This document shows, one piece after another, positions 1-8,612 of a DNA stretch of 40,940 nt. This stretch comes from Caulobacteraceae bacterium (GTDB lineage Bacteria; Pseudomonadota; Alphaproteobacteria; Caulobacterales; Aquidulcibacteraceae). Position 1 is the stretch's first letter; the number at the start of each line of letters is the position of its first letter. The DNA is taken from the NCBI GenBank assembly GCA_009773335.1, contig WRPF01000036.1, positions 1 through 40,940 of the forward strand. Direction: 5' to 3'. The position numbers were made by a program, and so were the translations under genes. Below the pieces are notes generated by a model. The model was given only the letters and a program-made list of their open reading frames with translations, was not told the DNA's origin and searched no databases.

Positions 1-682
1 CGGCTGCCGCTTCCCGGAGTGCGGTCGGGCCGCCGCGCATCGCCGCCACCGTGCTGAGGCTTGCATCGATCCTGCGTGCGCCGGCGGAAGCAGCGGCGGC
101 GAGGCGCGGTCGGTCTGCGGCGATGGACGTCAGCGCGTCATCGCCGGGGGCGATCCGCACCGCGTCGCTCTCGCGACCGAGGAGGCGTGTCAGCGCGTCG
201 ATCGCATCCATGGCGTCCGGGGAGGGCGCGCCCCGGATCGCCAGCCGTGCGCCGGAGGCGAGCACGCGCTGCACGGAGGAGATAGCATCCGTTTCGGCCG
301 GACCCTGGGTCGGCCAGTCGATGCAGCAGGCGGAGTAGGCGGCGCAGGCGCCCACGCCAAGCGAGGCGCGAATCAGCGGTCGTTCCAGCCGGAGCGCATC
401 GGACGCCATCAGCAGCGCCAGTCGTTCGGCGAAGGCTTCTTCTTCCTCCGCCTCGATCGCATCGGCGGCGACCGCCCAGCCGGCGATGCGCTCCGCGACC
501 GCCTCGACGCCGTCCCGGATGCGCAATCGGCCATGCGCGCCAACGGCGAGACCGGTCTCAAGAGCGGCGGCGACCGCCTGATCGGTCCAGCGCTCCGGCG
601 CGAGTATCTCGATCGTTTCGCCGTCGTCCCACGACTCGATGTCCCGCCGCCGCCAGCCGAGTTGATCGATCGCCTTCGCCAT
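1..682 (-). CDS. Unidentified protein, 3' end cut by the window edge
   Basis: An open frame runs leftward from an ATG at 682 to the left edge without a stop, giving at least 227 residues. The start reads MAKAIDQLGWRRRDIESW. The rest is rich in Ala, Arg and acidic residues, with an acidic run (EAEEEEAF) near residue 85 and three cysteines in the segment CAAYSACC near residues 115-125. There is no signal peptide or membrane segment. Long ORFs on the opposite strand (51-338, 61-285) look like shadows because their products are low-complexity Arg/Ala/Ser protein. The gene is divergent from the NDUFA12-like gene, with about 165 bp between the starts. I do not recognise the family. That the reading frame is real is fairly likely; the function is unknown. 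Confidence 0.6.
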   Translation of the reverse strand, partial: MAKAIDQLGWRRRDIESWDDGETIEILAPERWTDQAVAAALETGLAVGAHGRLRIRDGVEAVAERIAGWAVAADAIEAEEEEAFAERLALLMASDALRLERPLIRASLGVGACAAYSACCIDWPTQGPAETDAISSVQRVLASGARLAIRGAPSPDAMDAIDALTRLLGRESDAVRIAPGDDALTSIAADRPRLAAAASAGARRIDASLSTVAAMRGGPTALREAAA

Positions 683-847
683 AGTCGCCTCCACGATGGC
701 CAAGGCTAGTCGCAGCCGCGAGGCGCATCAACATCTGGTGTATTCATTTCGGTGAGCAAACAAAATGTGGACGGATTGGGCGCTGGACCGCGCGGGCGCT
801 CTCCGCCATATTGCGCCGCGTCATCAACCGGAACGGCGGGCGCGATC

Positions 848-1240
848 TTGTTTATCAAGCGCATATTCACGTGGTGGAACGGCGCCACGTTCGGCGCGCT
901 GTACGACATCGGGCGCCGTGGCGCGCCGGTCGGCCAGGACGAGCAGGGCAATCGCTACTTCGAGGAAAAGCGGGCGAGCTCTGACGGGCGCCGACGGCGC
1001 TGGGTGATCTACGCGGGGCTCGCCGAGCCGTCGCAGGTTCCGCCCGACTGGCACGGCTGGCTGCACCATTCGTTCGCCGAACCGCCCACGACCGCACCCT
1101 TGCCCCGCAAGGCATGGGAGCGCCCCCACGTTCCCAACCTGACCGGAACGCCCGGCGCCTACCGCCCGAAGGGCAGCCTCGCGCGCACGGGTGATCGCGC
1201 CAAGGCGACGGGCGACTATGAGGCATGGACACCGGAATGA
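848..1240 (+). CDS. NDUFA12-family NADH:ubiquinone oxidoreductase accessory subunit
   Basis: This 130-residue protein matches the bacterial homologues of the 17.2-kDa (B17.2/NDUFA12) accessory subunit of respiratory complex I, found in alphaproteobacteria and mitochondria. Family features are the N-terminal FIKRIFTWWNGATFG, the segment VGQDEQGNRYFEEK, and RRRRWVIYAG followed by PPDWHGWLHH. The frame is open upstream to 752, but the family normally starts right at the FxKxFTWWNG segment, so I place the start at the TTG at 848. The upstream part (Gly/Pro/Arg-rich) has no family character. The stop overlaps the mlaD start as ATGA (1237-1240), so translation is probably coupled. Acts at the inner membrane, at the matrix-equivalent arm of complex I. 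Confidence 0.88.
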   Translation: MFIKRIFTWWNGATFGALYDIGRRGAPVGQDEQGNRYFEEKRASSDGRRRRWVIYAGLAEPSQVPPDWHGWLHHSFAEPPTTAPLPRKAWERPHVPNLTGTPGAYRPKGSLARTGDRAKATGDYEAWTPE

Positions 1241-1716
1241 GTGCGTTCAAGGAACAGGCGGCCGAGACCATCCTCGGCGCGATCGTCGCGTTCGTGGCGA
1301 TCGGTTTTCTCGTGTTCGCCGTGACCCGCGCGGGTGCCGGCGAGGCGACGGGCGGCTATCCGCTGGTGGCGCGCTTCAACCGGGTCGACGGCGTGAACGT
1401 GGGCGCGGACGTGCGCCTGAGCGGCGTGAAGGTAGGCACGGTCAGCGCCGTGGGCATCGACCCGACCACTTACCTCGCGAAACTCACGCTGTCGGTCGAC
1501 AGGACCGTCAAACTTCCGGACGATTCCTCCGCGAGAGTGGCCTCTGACGGATTGCTTGGCGGCGCCTATGTGGCGCTGGAGCCGGGCGGTTCGGCGGAAA
1601 TGCTGGCGTCAGGCGGCGAGATCGCGAACACGACGGGGACAGTCGATCTCCTGTCGCTGCTCGCGGCGGCGGCCGGCGGGGCGGGCAAGTCCCAGGAACA
1701 GGAAGCGCAGCCTTGA
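1237..1716 (+). CDS. mlaD: MlaD-like phospholipid transport substrate-binding protein (MCE domain)
   Basis: Product of 159 residues with an N-terminal membrane anchor (ETILGAIVAFVAIGFLVFAV, about residues 10-29). One MCE domain follows: YPLVARFNRVDGVNVGADVR, then LSGVKVGTVSAVGID and the SDGLLGGAYVALEPGG motif. MlaD is the periplasmic ring subunit of the Mla ABC system that moves phospholipids between the outer and inner membranes. The ATG at 1237 overlaps the upstream stop; an ATG at 1225 would add four residues but lies deeper in the upstream gene. No mlaE, mlaF or mlaC is adjacent, which is usual for this alphaproteobacterial neighbourhood. The Ala/Gly/Gln-rich C-terminus is probably disordered. 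Confidence 0.88.
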   Translation: MSAFKEQAAETILGAIVAFVAIGFLVFAVTRAGAGEATGGYPLVARFNRVDGVNVGADVRLSGVKVGTVSAVGIDPTTYLAKLTLSVDRTVKLPDDSSARVASDGLLGGAYVALEPGGSAEMLASGGEIANTTGTVDLLSLLAAAAGGAGKSQEQEAQP

Positions 1717-2090
1717 AGAAACTGATCGTGTCGCTGGCGGTGATGGCGTCCTTCGTTGCGGCGACGCCCGCGTTCGCCGCACCCGGCGCCGTGCTACGCG
1801 GCCTCGACAAGATCAGCGGGCAGGCGCGCGACTTCACAGCGCCGATCGGCCGCCCGGTGCGGTTCGGCACGCTCGAGATCACCGTGCGGTCCTGCCAGAA
1901 GGCGCCGCCGGAAGAGCCGCCGGAAGTTTCGGTCTATCTGGAAGTCGTCGATCACCCTGTGCCGCGCCGCAAGGACGAGCCGTCGCCGGAAAAGCCGGTG
2001 ATGTCGGGCTGGATCTTCGCGTCTAGCCCGTCGCTCAATGCGCTTGAGCATCCGACCTACGACGTGTGGGCGATCGACTGCAGGAGCTGA
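1713..2090 (+). CDS. DUF2155 periplasmic protein
   Basis: Protein of 125 residues with a clear signal peptide ([22 protein letters not shown]). The mature part has the DUF2155 pattern: an [28 protein letters not shown]-type segment, then [35 protein letters not shown]. The two cysteines (at TVRSC and AIDC) could form a disulfide. The start is TTG at 1713, overlapping the mlaD stop as TTGA, so expression is probably coupled to mlaD. The molecular role of DUF2155 is not known; its constant position beside mlaD and the NDUFA12-like gene suggests an envelope role. The 3' end overlaps the convergent aat gene by 34 bp. Confidence 0.85.
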   Translation: MKKLIVSLAVMASFVAATPAFAAPGAVLRGLDKISGQARDFTAPIGRPVRFGTLEITVRSCQKAPPEEPPEVSVYLEVVDHPVPRRKDEPSPEKPVMSGWIFASSPSLNALEHPTYDVWAIDCRS

Positions 2091-2710
2091 GCACCGCTCA
2101 GCCCGTCCGGCATCCGCGAGAAGTCGCCAGTCTCGGCGAGCGCCGCAGCGAGGCGCTTGCGAAACGTCGCCCGTGACATGGTCGCCGTGCCAAACTGCGC
2201 GAGATGCTCGGTCTGGAACTGGGCGTCGAGCAATCTGAAACCGCCCACGATCAGTCGCGCGACGAGCGCGACCAGCGCGATCTTGCTGGCGTCGGTGGCG
2301 CGCGAGAACATGCTCTCGCCGAAGAATGCAGCCCCGAGCGAGACGCCATAGAGCCCGCCGACGAGCTCGTCGCCGTCCCAGCATTCGATGCTGTGCGCGT
2401 GATTGCGCGCATGCAGTGTTGCGTAGAGGCGGTGGATGTCGCTGTTGATCCATGTTTCGGAGCGTCCGGGTGCGGGTTCGGCGCACAGGCGCATCACCTC
2501 GGCGAACGCCGTGTCGTGGGTAATGAGGAACGGCTCGCGCCGGATCGTGCGCGCGAGCCGCGACGGCACATGGAATCCGTCGAGCGGAATGACTCCGCGT
2601 TCCTTCGGGTCGACGAGGAACAGGCTGTTGCTGTCGCGGGTCTCCGCCATCGGAAACACGCCGCGACGGTAGCAGTCGAGCAGTTCGTCAGGACCGAGCC
2701 GGAGCTTCAT
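2057..2710 (-). CDS. aat: Leucyl/phenylalanyl-tRNA--protein transferase
   Basis: Product of 217 residues. The enzyme adds Leu or Phe from aminoacyl-tRNA to proteins with N-terminal Lys or Arg, creating ClpS/ClpAP degrons in the cytoplasm. Visible family features are the N-terminal [64 protein letters not shown] and [20 protein letters not shown]. The length fits the family. The ATG at 2710 is chosen because GGAAGG lies 4 nt upstream; an ATG at 2725 would add MMEGR. It is the last gene of the leftward aroQ-accB-accC-aat group and starts 26 bp after the accC stop. Its last 34 bp overlap the end of the opposing DUF2155 gene. Confidence 0.93.
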   Translation of the reverse strand: MKLRLGPDELLDCYRRGVFPMAETRDSNSLFLVDPKERGVIPLDGFHVPSRLARTIRREPFLITHDTAFAEVMRLCAEPAPGRSETWINSDIHRLYATLHARNHAHSIECWDGDELVGGLYGVSLGAAFFGESMFSRATDASKIALVALVARLIVGGFRLLDAQFQTEHLAQFGTATMSRATFRKRLAAALAETGDFSRMPDGLSGAQLLQSIAHTS

Positions 2711-2736
2711 GCGCCCTTCCATCAAGCGTCGGCCTG

Positions 2737-4104
2737 TCAGCCTTCAGGCGCATTCCCCATAAGGAACTGCTCAAGCCAGTGGATGTGATAGTCGCCATTG
2801 GCGACATCTGGCTGAACTGCGAGGCGCTGGAATAGCGGAATGGTCGTCTGGATGCCGGTGATGACCATTTCGTCGAGCGCGCGTCGCAGGCGCATCAGGC
2901 ACTCCGTGCGGTCGCGGCCGTGCACGATGAGTTTGCCGATCAGGCTGTCGTAGTAGGGCGGGATCGAGTAGCCGGCATAGATCGCGGAATCGAGTCGCAC
3001 CCCAAGACCGCCAGGCGCGTGATAGTCGATGATCTTGCCCGGTGACGGCGCAAACGTCTGCGGATTTTCCGCGTTGACGCGGCACTCGATAGCGTGGCCC
3101 TCGAACACGACATCCTTCTGCCTGAAGGACATGGGCAGGCCATCGGCGATGCGGATCTGCTCGCGCACGAGATCGATGCCGGTGATCATCTCGGTGACGG
3201 GATGTTCGACCTGCAGGCGCGTGTTCATCTCGATGAAATAGAACTCGCCGCCTTCGTAGAGATATTCAACTGTGCCCACGCCGAGATAGCCGAGCGTCTT
3301 GATTGCCTTGGCGGTGATGTCGCCGATACGCGCGCGTTCTTCCGGGTTGAGCGCCGGCGAGGGCGCCTCTTCGAGCACCTTCTGGTGGCGACGCTGCAGC
3401 GAGCAGTCGCGTTCTCCGAGGTGCACGACGTTGCCGTGGCTGTCGGCGACGACCTGGATCTCGATGTGGCGTGGCTTTTCGAGATACTTCTCGATGTAGA
3501 CCGCGTCATCGCCGAACGCGGCGCGCGCTTCGGCGCGGGCGGTGGAGAGGGCTTCGGAAAGCTGGTCGGCGCTTTTCGCGACCTTCATGCCGCGTCCGCC
3601 GCCGCCGGCGGCCGCCTTTATGAGCACCGGAAAGCCGATGCGCTTGGCGACTTTCAGCGCTTCGGTATCGCTCGTCACGCCGCCGTCGGAGCCCGGCACC
3701 ACGGGAATGCCGGCGTCGGCGGCCGCTTTCTTGGCGGCGATCTTGTCGCCCATCAGGCGGATGTGTTCGGGCTTCGGTCCGATGAAGACGAGCGGCTTGC
3801 CATCCACCTTCGTCTTGCCGACGAACTCGGCGAACTTCGCGTTTTCCGAGAGAAAGCCGTATCCCGGATGGATCGCCTGCGCGCCGGTGATCTCGGCGGC
3901 GGTGATGATCGACGGGATGTGCAGATAGCTCTTCGCCGCTGACGGCGGGCCGATGCACACGCTCTCATCGGCAAGGCGCACGTGCATCGCGGTGGCGTCG
4001 GCCGTGCTGTGCACCGCGACCGTCGCGATGCCCATTTCCTTGCAGGCGCGATGAATTCTGAGGGCAATTTCGCCGCGATTGGCGATGAGAATTTTTTCGA
4101 ACAT
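2737..4104 (-). CDS. accC: Biotin carboxylase subunit of acetyl-CoA carboxylase
   Basis: This 455-residue protein has the normal length and domains for AccC. It carboxylates the biotin on AccB with ATP and bicarbonate, the first step of fatty acid synthesis. Visible features are the N-terminal [36 protein letters not shown], the ATP-grasp glycine loop [13 protein letters not shown] (about residues 159-171), [38 protein letters not shown]-type motifs, and the catalytic segment [17 protein letters not shown]. accB lies upstream with a gap of about 15 bp, so the two carboxylase subunits are cotranscribed. Confidence 0.97.
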   Translation of the reverse strand: MFEKILIANRGEIALRIHRACKEMGIATVAVHSTADATAMHVRLADESVCIGPPSAAKSYLHIPSIITAAEITGAQAIHPGYGFLSENAKFAEFVGKTKVDGKPLVFIGPKPEHIRLMGDKIAAKKAAADAGIPVVPGSDGGVTSDTEALKVAKRIGFPVLIKAAAGGGGRGMKVAKSADQLSEALSTARAEARAAFGDDAVYIEKYLEKPRHIEIQVVADSHGNVVHLGERDCSLQRRHQKVLEEAPSPALNPEERARIGDITAKAIKTLGYLGVGTVEYLYEGGEFYFIEMNTRLQVEHPVTEMITGIDLVREQIRIADGLPMSFRQKDVVFEGHAIECRVNAENPQTFAPSPGKIIDYHAPGGLGVRLDSAIYAGYSIPPYYDSLIGKLIVHGRDRTECLMRLRRALDEMVITGIQTTIPLFQRLAVQPDVANGDYHIHWLEQFLMGNAPEG

Positions 4105-4119
4105 CGCGCTGCGCCGATT

Positions 4120-4596
4120 CTATTCGAGAAGAAGGAGCGGCTGGCCGAATTCGACCGGCTGCGCGTCGCCGATGATGATCTCCACGATCTTGCCGCCGCG
4201 CGGAGCGATAATCGGGTTGAAGGTCTTCATGGCTTCCACGATCAGTAGTGTCTGCCCCTCGGTGACCGTATCGCCGACCTTGATGAAGACGTTCGCGCCC
4301 GGCTCGGGCGAGAGATAGGCCGTGCCGACCATCGGCGAGGTCACGGCGCGCGCGTCCGAGCGGTGATCCTTCGCCACGGGTATTGCGTCGGCCACAGGCG
4401 TTGCCGGCGCGGCGACCGGCGCGGGCGCATAGGCCATCGGCGCCGGCGCCGCGGCGACCGTCGTCATGCGCGCAAGGCGCAGGCGCAGCTCGCCGTGCTC
4501 GACCTCGATCTCGGTCAGGCCCTGTTCTGCAAGCACCTTGGCAAGTTCGCGCACCAGGTCCGCATCGATGCCGCTCGACGCTTTCTTGTCATTCAT
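4120..4596 (-). CDS. accB: Biotin carboxyl carrier protein of acetyl-CoA carboxylase
   Basis: Product of 158 residues with the usual three-part layout: an N-terminal helical region (DADLVRELAKVLAEQGLTEI), a Pro/Ala-rich flexible linker, and a C-terminal biotinyl domain (SPMVGTAYLSPEPGANVFIKVGDTV). The biotinylation motif EAMKTFN is present, with Lys as the acceptor; alphaproteobacteria commonly have a hydrophobic residue other than the AMKM methionine here. The ATG at 4596 has GGGGAG about 10 nt upstream; the ATG at 4617 would lie inside the end of aroQ. It sits between aroQ and accC. The carrier shuttles carboxybiotin between AccC and the AccAD transferase. Confidence 0.95.
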   Translation of the reverse strand: MNDKKASSGIDADLVRELAKVLAEQGLTEIEVEHGELRLRLARMTTVAAAPAPMAYAPAPVAAPATPVADAIPVAKDHRSDARAVTSPMVGTAYLSPEPGANVFIKVGDTVTEGQTLLIVEAMKTFNPIIAPRGGKIVEIIIGDAQPVEFGQPLLLLE

Positions 4597-4613
4597 GGAT
4601 TTCGATCTCCCCT

Positions 4614-5078
4614 TCACGACGCCGGATCTGCGGCCAGCCGCGCAGCCGCTTCCACGGCCAGGACATAACTCGTCAAACCGAAACCGGAGATCACGCCTTT
4701 CGCCACCGCCGATATCGTCGACACGTGCCGGAATGGCTCGCGCGAAGCAGGGTTGCTGAGGTGAGTCTCGATCACGGGGATTTCCAGGCTCTTGATCGCG
4801 TCATGGAGCGCGATCGAAGTGTGTGTGTAGGCGCCGGCGTTGAGCACGACCGCGCACGCCTTGTCACGCGCTTCGTGCAACCAATCAACCAGCTGGCCCT
4901 CCGCGTTGGTCTGGCGGAAAATGATCGTCTTTCCAAGCGCCTTCGCGCGGTCGACGCAGGCAGTCTCGACGTCCTTGAGTGTATCTCGCCCATAGACCTC
5001 GGGCTCGCGGGAGCCGAGCAGATTCAGGTTGGGGCCGTTGAGGACGTAGATGGGCTTCGGGCCCGGCTGGCTGGTCAT
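4614..5078 (-). CDS. aroQ: 3-dehydroquinate dehydratase, type II
   Basis: Product of 154 residues, the normal size for type II dehydroquinase, which converts 3-dehydroquinate to 3-dehydroshikimate in the shikimate pathway. Motifs are [19 protein letters not shown] (catalytic Tyr/Arg loop), [35 protein letters not shown] and [17 protein letters not shown]. It is the first gene of the leftward aroQ-accB-accC-aat operon. The stop is about 17 bp before the accB start. The 81 bp between it and thiS (5079-5159) must hold the divergent promoters for both directions, though I see no strong consensus there. Confidence 0.95.
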   Translation of the reverse strand: MTSQPGPKPIYVLNGPNLNLLGSREPEVYGRDTLKDVETACVDRAKALGKTIIFRQTNAEGQLVDWLHEARDKACAVVLNAGAYTHTSIALHDAIKSLEIPVIETHLSNPASREPFRHVSTISAVAKGVISGFGLTSYVLAVEAAARLAADPAS

Positions 5079-5159
5079 GAGGCGTTCTCGGCGGCAGGCG
5101 AAAGGGGCCGTTGCGTCGCCGCCCGGCCCCCCCTATGTCGGGCGCGATAGGAGGCGAAT

Positions 5160-5360
5160 TTGCAGGTCACGGTCAACGGGGAAGTTCGAGATACTGCGAC
5201 AGGCGAAACGCTTGTAGCGCTGCTCGCCTCCCTGGGGATAGACCGGCGCAAGGTCGCCGTGGAACGCAATCGTGAGATCGTGCCGAAAAGCGCCTTCGAC
5301 GCGGTGGTGCTCGCGCCGGGCGACCAGCTTGAGATCGTACAGTTCGTCGGAGGCGGCTAG
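5160..5360 (+). CDS. thiS: Sulfur carrier protein ThiS
   Basis: Product of 66 residues with a ubiquitin-like fold pattern ([22 protein letters not shown]) and the essential Gly-Gly C-terminus (QFVGGG), which is adenylated and thiocarboxylated to deliver sulfur for the thiazole ring of thiamine. The start is TTG at 5160, with GGAGG at 5150-5154 placed 5 nt upstream; the family N-terminus fits exactly. The stop overlaps the GTG start of thiG by one base. I looked for a TPP riboswitch in the short leader and did not find the conserved CUGAGA/ACCUGAU elements. Confidence 0.93.
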   Translation: MQVTVNGEVRDTATGETLVALLASLGIDRRKVAVERNREIVPKSAFDAVVLAPGDQLEIVQFVGGG

Positions 5361-6154
5361 TGAGCGCGACAGCAGTGCAGCCCGAAGATCAGCCTCTGGT
5401 CATCGCAGGGCGAACCTTCCGCTCCCGGCTGATCGTCGGCACCGGCAAGTACAAGTCCTACGCAGAGAACGCCGCAGCGCTTGAGGCGAGCGGGGCGGAG
5501 ATGGTCACCGTGGCCCTGCGCCGCGTGAACCTGAGCGATCCCGCGCAGCCGCGTCTCGTCGATTTCATCGATCCAAAGCAGTTCACCTATCTGCCGAACA
5601 CCGCCGGGTGTTTCACCGCCGACGACGCCGTGCGGACGCTGCGCCTCGCGCGCGAGGCGGGCGGGTGGTCGCTGGTGAAACTCGAAGTGCTGTCGGACCA
5701 ACGCACGCTCTATCCGGACATGACGGAGACGCTCGCCGCCGCTCAGGCGCTGATCGCCGACGGGTTCGAGGTGATGGTCTATTGCTCGGATGATCCGGTG
5801 TTCGCGAAGAAGCTCGAGGACGCAGGGTGCGTGGCGATCATGCCGCTGGGCTCGCTGATCGGCTCGGGTCTGGGCATCCAGAACCCCGTGAACATCCGCC
5901 TCATCGTCGAGCAGACGCGCGTTCCGGTGATCGTCGATGCGGGGGTCGGCACCGCGTCCGACGCGGCGATCGCCATGGAGCTCGGGTGCGACGGCGTGCT
6001 GATGAACACCGCGATCGCGGAAGCGCGCGATCCGGTCCGCATGGCGCGCGCGATGAAGCACGCGGTCATCGCCGGGCGCGAGGCCTACCTGGCCGGACGC
6101 ATGGGCAAGAAGCGTTACGCCGATCCGTCCTCGCCGCTTGCGGGGCTGATCTAG
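5360..6154 (+). CDS. thiG: Thiazole synthase ThiG
   Basis: Product of 264 residues. ThiG makes the thiazole phosphate of thiamine from deoxyxylulose phosphate, dehydroglycine and ThiS thiocarboxylate. Family features are [25 protein letters not shown], the Schiff-base lysine in [27 protein letters not shown] and the phosphate-binding [30 protein letters not shown]-type barrel end. The GTG start at 5360 overlaps the thiS stop. Other thiamine genes (thiO, thiE, thiC) are not adjacent. The stop codon shares a CTAG with the stop of the convergent DsbA-like gene. Confidence 0.96.
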   Translation: MSATAVQPEDQPLVIAGRTFRSRLIVGTGKYKSYAENAAALEASGAEMVTVALRRVNLSDPAQPRLVDFIDPKQFTYLPNTAGCFTADDAVRTLRLAREAGGWSLVKLEVLSDQRTLYPDMTETLAAAQALIADGFEVMVYCSDDPVFAKKLEDAGCVAIMPLGSLIGSGLGIQNPVNIRLIVEQTRVPVIVDAGVGTASDAAIAMELGCDGVLMNTAIAEARDPVRMARAMKHAVIAGREAYLAGRMGKKRYADPSSPLAGLI

Positions 6155-6867
6155 CGTTTCCGGGCGTTGCGCAGCGCGTCGTTGAGCGTGCGGTCGGCGC
6201 GCTCGCGGTCCCAGCCCCTGATCCAGGCGCCGTTGATCAGCATGGCGGGCGTGCCGTCGATCTTGGACTCGGCGGCCACCGCATGGTTGGCCTGAAGGTG
6301 ATCGAGAATCGCCGTCTCCGACATGTCGCGGCGCATGCGCGTGACGTCGATGCCAGATCGCCGGGCGAGCGCGTCGATCTGGGCGGTGTCGAGTTGTCCG
6401 CGGTGGGACATCAGCGCGCGGTGGAAGGGCAGGTAACGGCCCTGCCTGATCGAGGCGACCGCCGCCTGCGACGCCTCGACGGACGCCTCGCCGAGAACCG
6501 GAAATTCCTTGAAGATCACGCGAACCGTCTGCGGATTTCTCCGCCGCGCCTCGAACACCCAGTCCATCGCGGCGTGACAGTAGGGGCACCGGTAGTCGAA
6601 GAATTCGACAATCGTCACCGGCGCATTGCGCGGCCCGTCGGAGAAATCGCGCGCGTCGCCTTCGATCTTCAGGCGCCGCGCAGCCTCGCGGCGGCGTTCG
6701 AGTTCGTTCAGCGCTTCTTCCACGAGCTCCGGGTTGGTGCGCAGCACCTCGCGGACGATCGCGCGCACTTCGTCCTTTTCAGCGGCGGTCATCGGTTGGG
6801 CGCTTGCCGTCGGCGCGAGCATGAACGCGGCCGACAGGGCGAGGACGCCAAGAAATGTGCGCAGCAT
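6151..6867 (-). CDS. DsbA-family periplasmic thiol:disulfide oxidoreductase
   Basis: Product of 238 residues with a signal peptide ([23 protein letters not shown]). A helical N-terminal part ([20 protein letters not shown]) precedes a thioredoxin-like domain with the redox motif CPYC ([15 protein letters not shown]). The cis-proline loop [11 protein letters not shown] is present. The N-terminal helical extension resembles the Com1/ScsC-type DsbA relatives, which can oligomerise and act as isomerases, so oxidase or isomerase activity cannot be decided from sequence. It lies 79 bp downstream of the M48 peptidase on the same strand, consistent with a shared envelope quality-control operon. Its TAG stop overlaps thiG's TAG in a CTAG palindrome at 6151-6154. 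Confidence 0.88.
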   Translation of the reverse strand: MLRTFLGVLALSAAFMLAPTASAQPMTAAEKDEVRAIVREVLRTNPELVEEALNELERRREAARRLKIEGDARDFSDGPRNAPVTIVEFFDYRCPYCHAAMDWVFEARRRNPQTVRVIFKEFPVLGEASVEASQAAVASIRQGRYLPFHRALMSHRGQLDTAQIDALARRSGIDVTRMRRDMSETAILDHLQANHAVAAESKIDGTPAMLINGAWIRGWDRERADRTLNDALRNARKR

Positions 6868-6946
6868 CAGGATCTTCCGTTCAGGACTTCAGTCGCTGGG
6901 ACATGCGCAAATCGCGCACGCCGCGCAAGGGGGCGGCCTTCCGGCG

Positions 6947-8317
6947 TCAGCCTCTCTGGGCCGCACGGACCTTCGTTTCCGATATGGTCGCGATGTCGGC
7001 GGCGCGAACCCAGGACTGCGTTTCGCGTGGCAGGCGTTCTTTCGCCCGTTCGGCGAAGCTCCGCGCGGCGGCGTAGTCGCCGACGGCGAAGCGCAACTCA
7101 GCAGACGCCAGTCGCGCCATGCCTTCATCGCCCTTGCGGTCGTAGGCCTGGGACAGCTCGAACCAGGCGGTCGCGTTGTTGGGCTCGATGCGGGTGGCGG
7201 CCTGCAGCACGGTGATCGCTTCTTCGTTGCTGGCGTCGGTCTTCACGGCGGTCAGCGCGCGTCCGAGATTGACCTGAAGCAGGGCGCTGTCGGGCTTGAG
7301 TTCAAGCGCGCGCCGGTGGTGCGGGATCGACTCCACGACGCGCCCGCTGTTCAGCAGGATCTCGCCGACCAGTTCGTGGTAATAGGGGTTTGCCGGAAAC
7401 TCCCGCGCCAGGGACTCCGCCTCCCTGTCAGCGCGCGGGAAGTCCGATGACTGCATCGCCGCGATGGAGCGCGCGTACCGCGCCGTGACGCTCGTGTCGG
7501 TGTCAGGGTATTTGATGAACGTGCGCGACGGGCGCTCGATGTAGCCGAACAGCTTGGCCTGGATGAGCTTGAGGCTCTGGATTTCCGCAGGCGTGTCCAC
7601 AACGTTGCGATGCTCGCCCTCGCCGACGCGTTGTCGCAACGCCTGGATGCGGTCCGACCAGAGCGGGTGTGTGCGCATCCATGCCGGTATGCGTGAAGCG
7701 GAACGCATTTCATTGTAGCGGAACTGCCGGTTGGCGAAGTCGAGCAGGCCCTGACCGGACTGGCCAGACGCCTCCATGAAAGTTGCGGCCGCCTGGTCGG
7801 CTTTCGATTCCTGCGCCTGGGTGAACCGCGCGAAGTCAGCGTAGGCGAACTGCTGCGATCCTGCGATGAGCGCGGCTCCCGCGTCGGGCGCGCCGGCGGC
7901 GATGGCGAGAATGCCGAGGCCGATGGAGATGAAGGCAGGCCGCATCGCCCGGCCGATGGCCTCGCGGGACTGCGAGACGTGCATGCCCGCCATGTGTCCG
8001 GTTTCGTGGGCAATGACACCCTTCAGCTCGTTGGGGGTCTCCACCGCGGAGATGAGGCCGGTGTGGATGAACATCCTGTGGGAGTCGGTGACGAACGCGT
8101 TGATCGAGGAATCCTGCACGATCACCAGTTCGGTGTCGGCCGGATCGATGTTCGCTGCGCGCAGGATCGGATCCCAGTACGAGCGTATCGTGGTCTCGAT
8201 TTCCACATCGCGGATCGAGCCTTGCGCATACGCCGCCGGCGCCGCCGTGACCGCCAGCGCCGCCATTGCGAAACCTGCCATCGCTCCGCGCACGCCGCGC
8301 ATGATCGTCCTGGACAT
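6947..8317 (-). CDS. Periplasmic M48 metalloprotease with TPR domain (BepA/YfgC type)
   Basis: Product of 456 residues. The signal peptide is in the first 35 residues (AMAALAVTAAPAAYAQ). The M48 zinc protease domain carries HETGH (HExxH) near residue 110, with the third-ligand Glu in QAQESKADQAA. A hydrophobic stretch ISIGLGILAIAAGAPDAGAA follows the active site. The C-terminal half is TPR-like (NPYYHELVGEILLNSGRVVESIPHHRRAL and following). This layout is that of BepA, which both degrades and helps assemble outer-membrane proteins such as LptD. The ATG at 8317 has GGGAGG 4 nt upstream; the ATG at 8374 would add a hydrophilic tail before the signal peptide. Confidence 0.92.
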   Translation of the reverse strand: MSRTIMRGVRGAMAGFAMAALAVTAAPAAYAQGSIRDVEIETTIRSYWDPILRAANIDPADTELVIVQDSSINAFVTDSHRMFIHTGLISAVETPNELKGVIAHETGHMAGMHVSQSREAIGRAMRPAFISIGLGILAIAAGAPDAGAALIAGSQQFAYADFARFTQAQESKADQAAATFMEASGQSGQGLLDFANRQFRYNEMRSASRIPAWMRTHPLWSDRIQALRQRVGEGEHRNVVDTPAEIQSLKLIQAKLFGYIERPSRTFIKYPDTDTSVTARYARSIAAMQSSDFPRADREAESLAREFPANPYYHELVGEILLNSGRVVESIPHHRRALELKPDSALLQVNLGRALTAVKTDASNEEAITVLQAATRIEPNNATAWFELSQAYDRKGDEGMARLASAELRFAVGDYAAARSFAERAKERLPRETQSWVRAADIATISETKVRAAQRG

Positions 8318-8398
8318 AAAGCCTCCCTGGACCGGAGCGCCGCCGCTCGTCCGTGTTTCCGCTTCCCGCGTCAATGCGGCCCAATCATGGCTACACGC

Positions 8399-8428
8399 CT
8401 TATAGGGCGTCCATGTTTGGAAGGTCAG
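8399..8428 (-). promoter_or_regulatory. Candidate promoter of the M48 protease gene
   Basis: On the minus strand, CTGACC (8428-8423) and TATAAG (8404-8399) are separated by 18 bp, a plausible sigma-70 pair that would give a leader of about 75 nt before the ATG at 8317. The -35 box overlaps the stop codon of the downstream rne reading frame at 8425. This is a consensus match only. Confidence 0.35.
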
Positions 8429-8612
8429 GTCTTCTTGCCCCAGCGATTGAGGCGCGCGAAGAACTTCTCCCGCCGTTCGAGATCCGGCTCGTAGGGCTCG
8501 TCGGCGGCCTCGGCGCCGGCTTCAGCAGAGGCGGACTCCGCCAAGGAGGTATCCGCCGCCGCCTCGGGTTCGCGGACCGCGGCCGCCTCGACGACTGCCG
8601 GAGCGCGCGGCT
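8425..8612 (-). pseudogene. rne: Out-of-frame C-terminal segment of RNase E
   Basis: Downstream of 8613-8615 the RNase E frame turns into Arg/Gly-rich sequence with many CGA codons and stops at 8522. The neighbouring frame is open to 8425 and encodes a plausible RNase E tail: REPEAAADTSLAE, then acidic residues, ending RREKFFARLNRWGKKT. Removing one base from the GGG (minus strand) at 8615-8613 joins the frames as ...APDPEPRAPAVVEAAAV. The end of alphaproteobacterial RNase E normally holds short basic/aromatic peptides that recruit degradosome partners, which this tail resembles. Either a one-base assembly error or a real truncation explains it. Confidence 0.65.

Noticed and set aside
5079-5159. 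Possible TPP riboswitch before thiS-thiG
   Set aside because: The leader is only about 80 bp and lacks the conserved CUGAGA and ACCUGAU elements.
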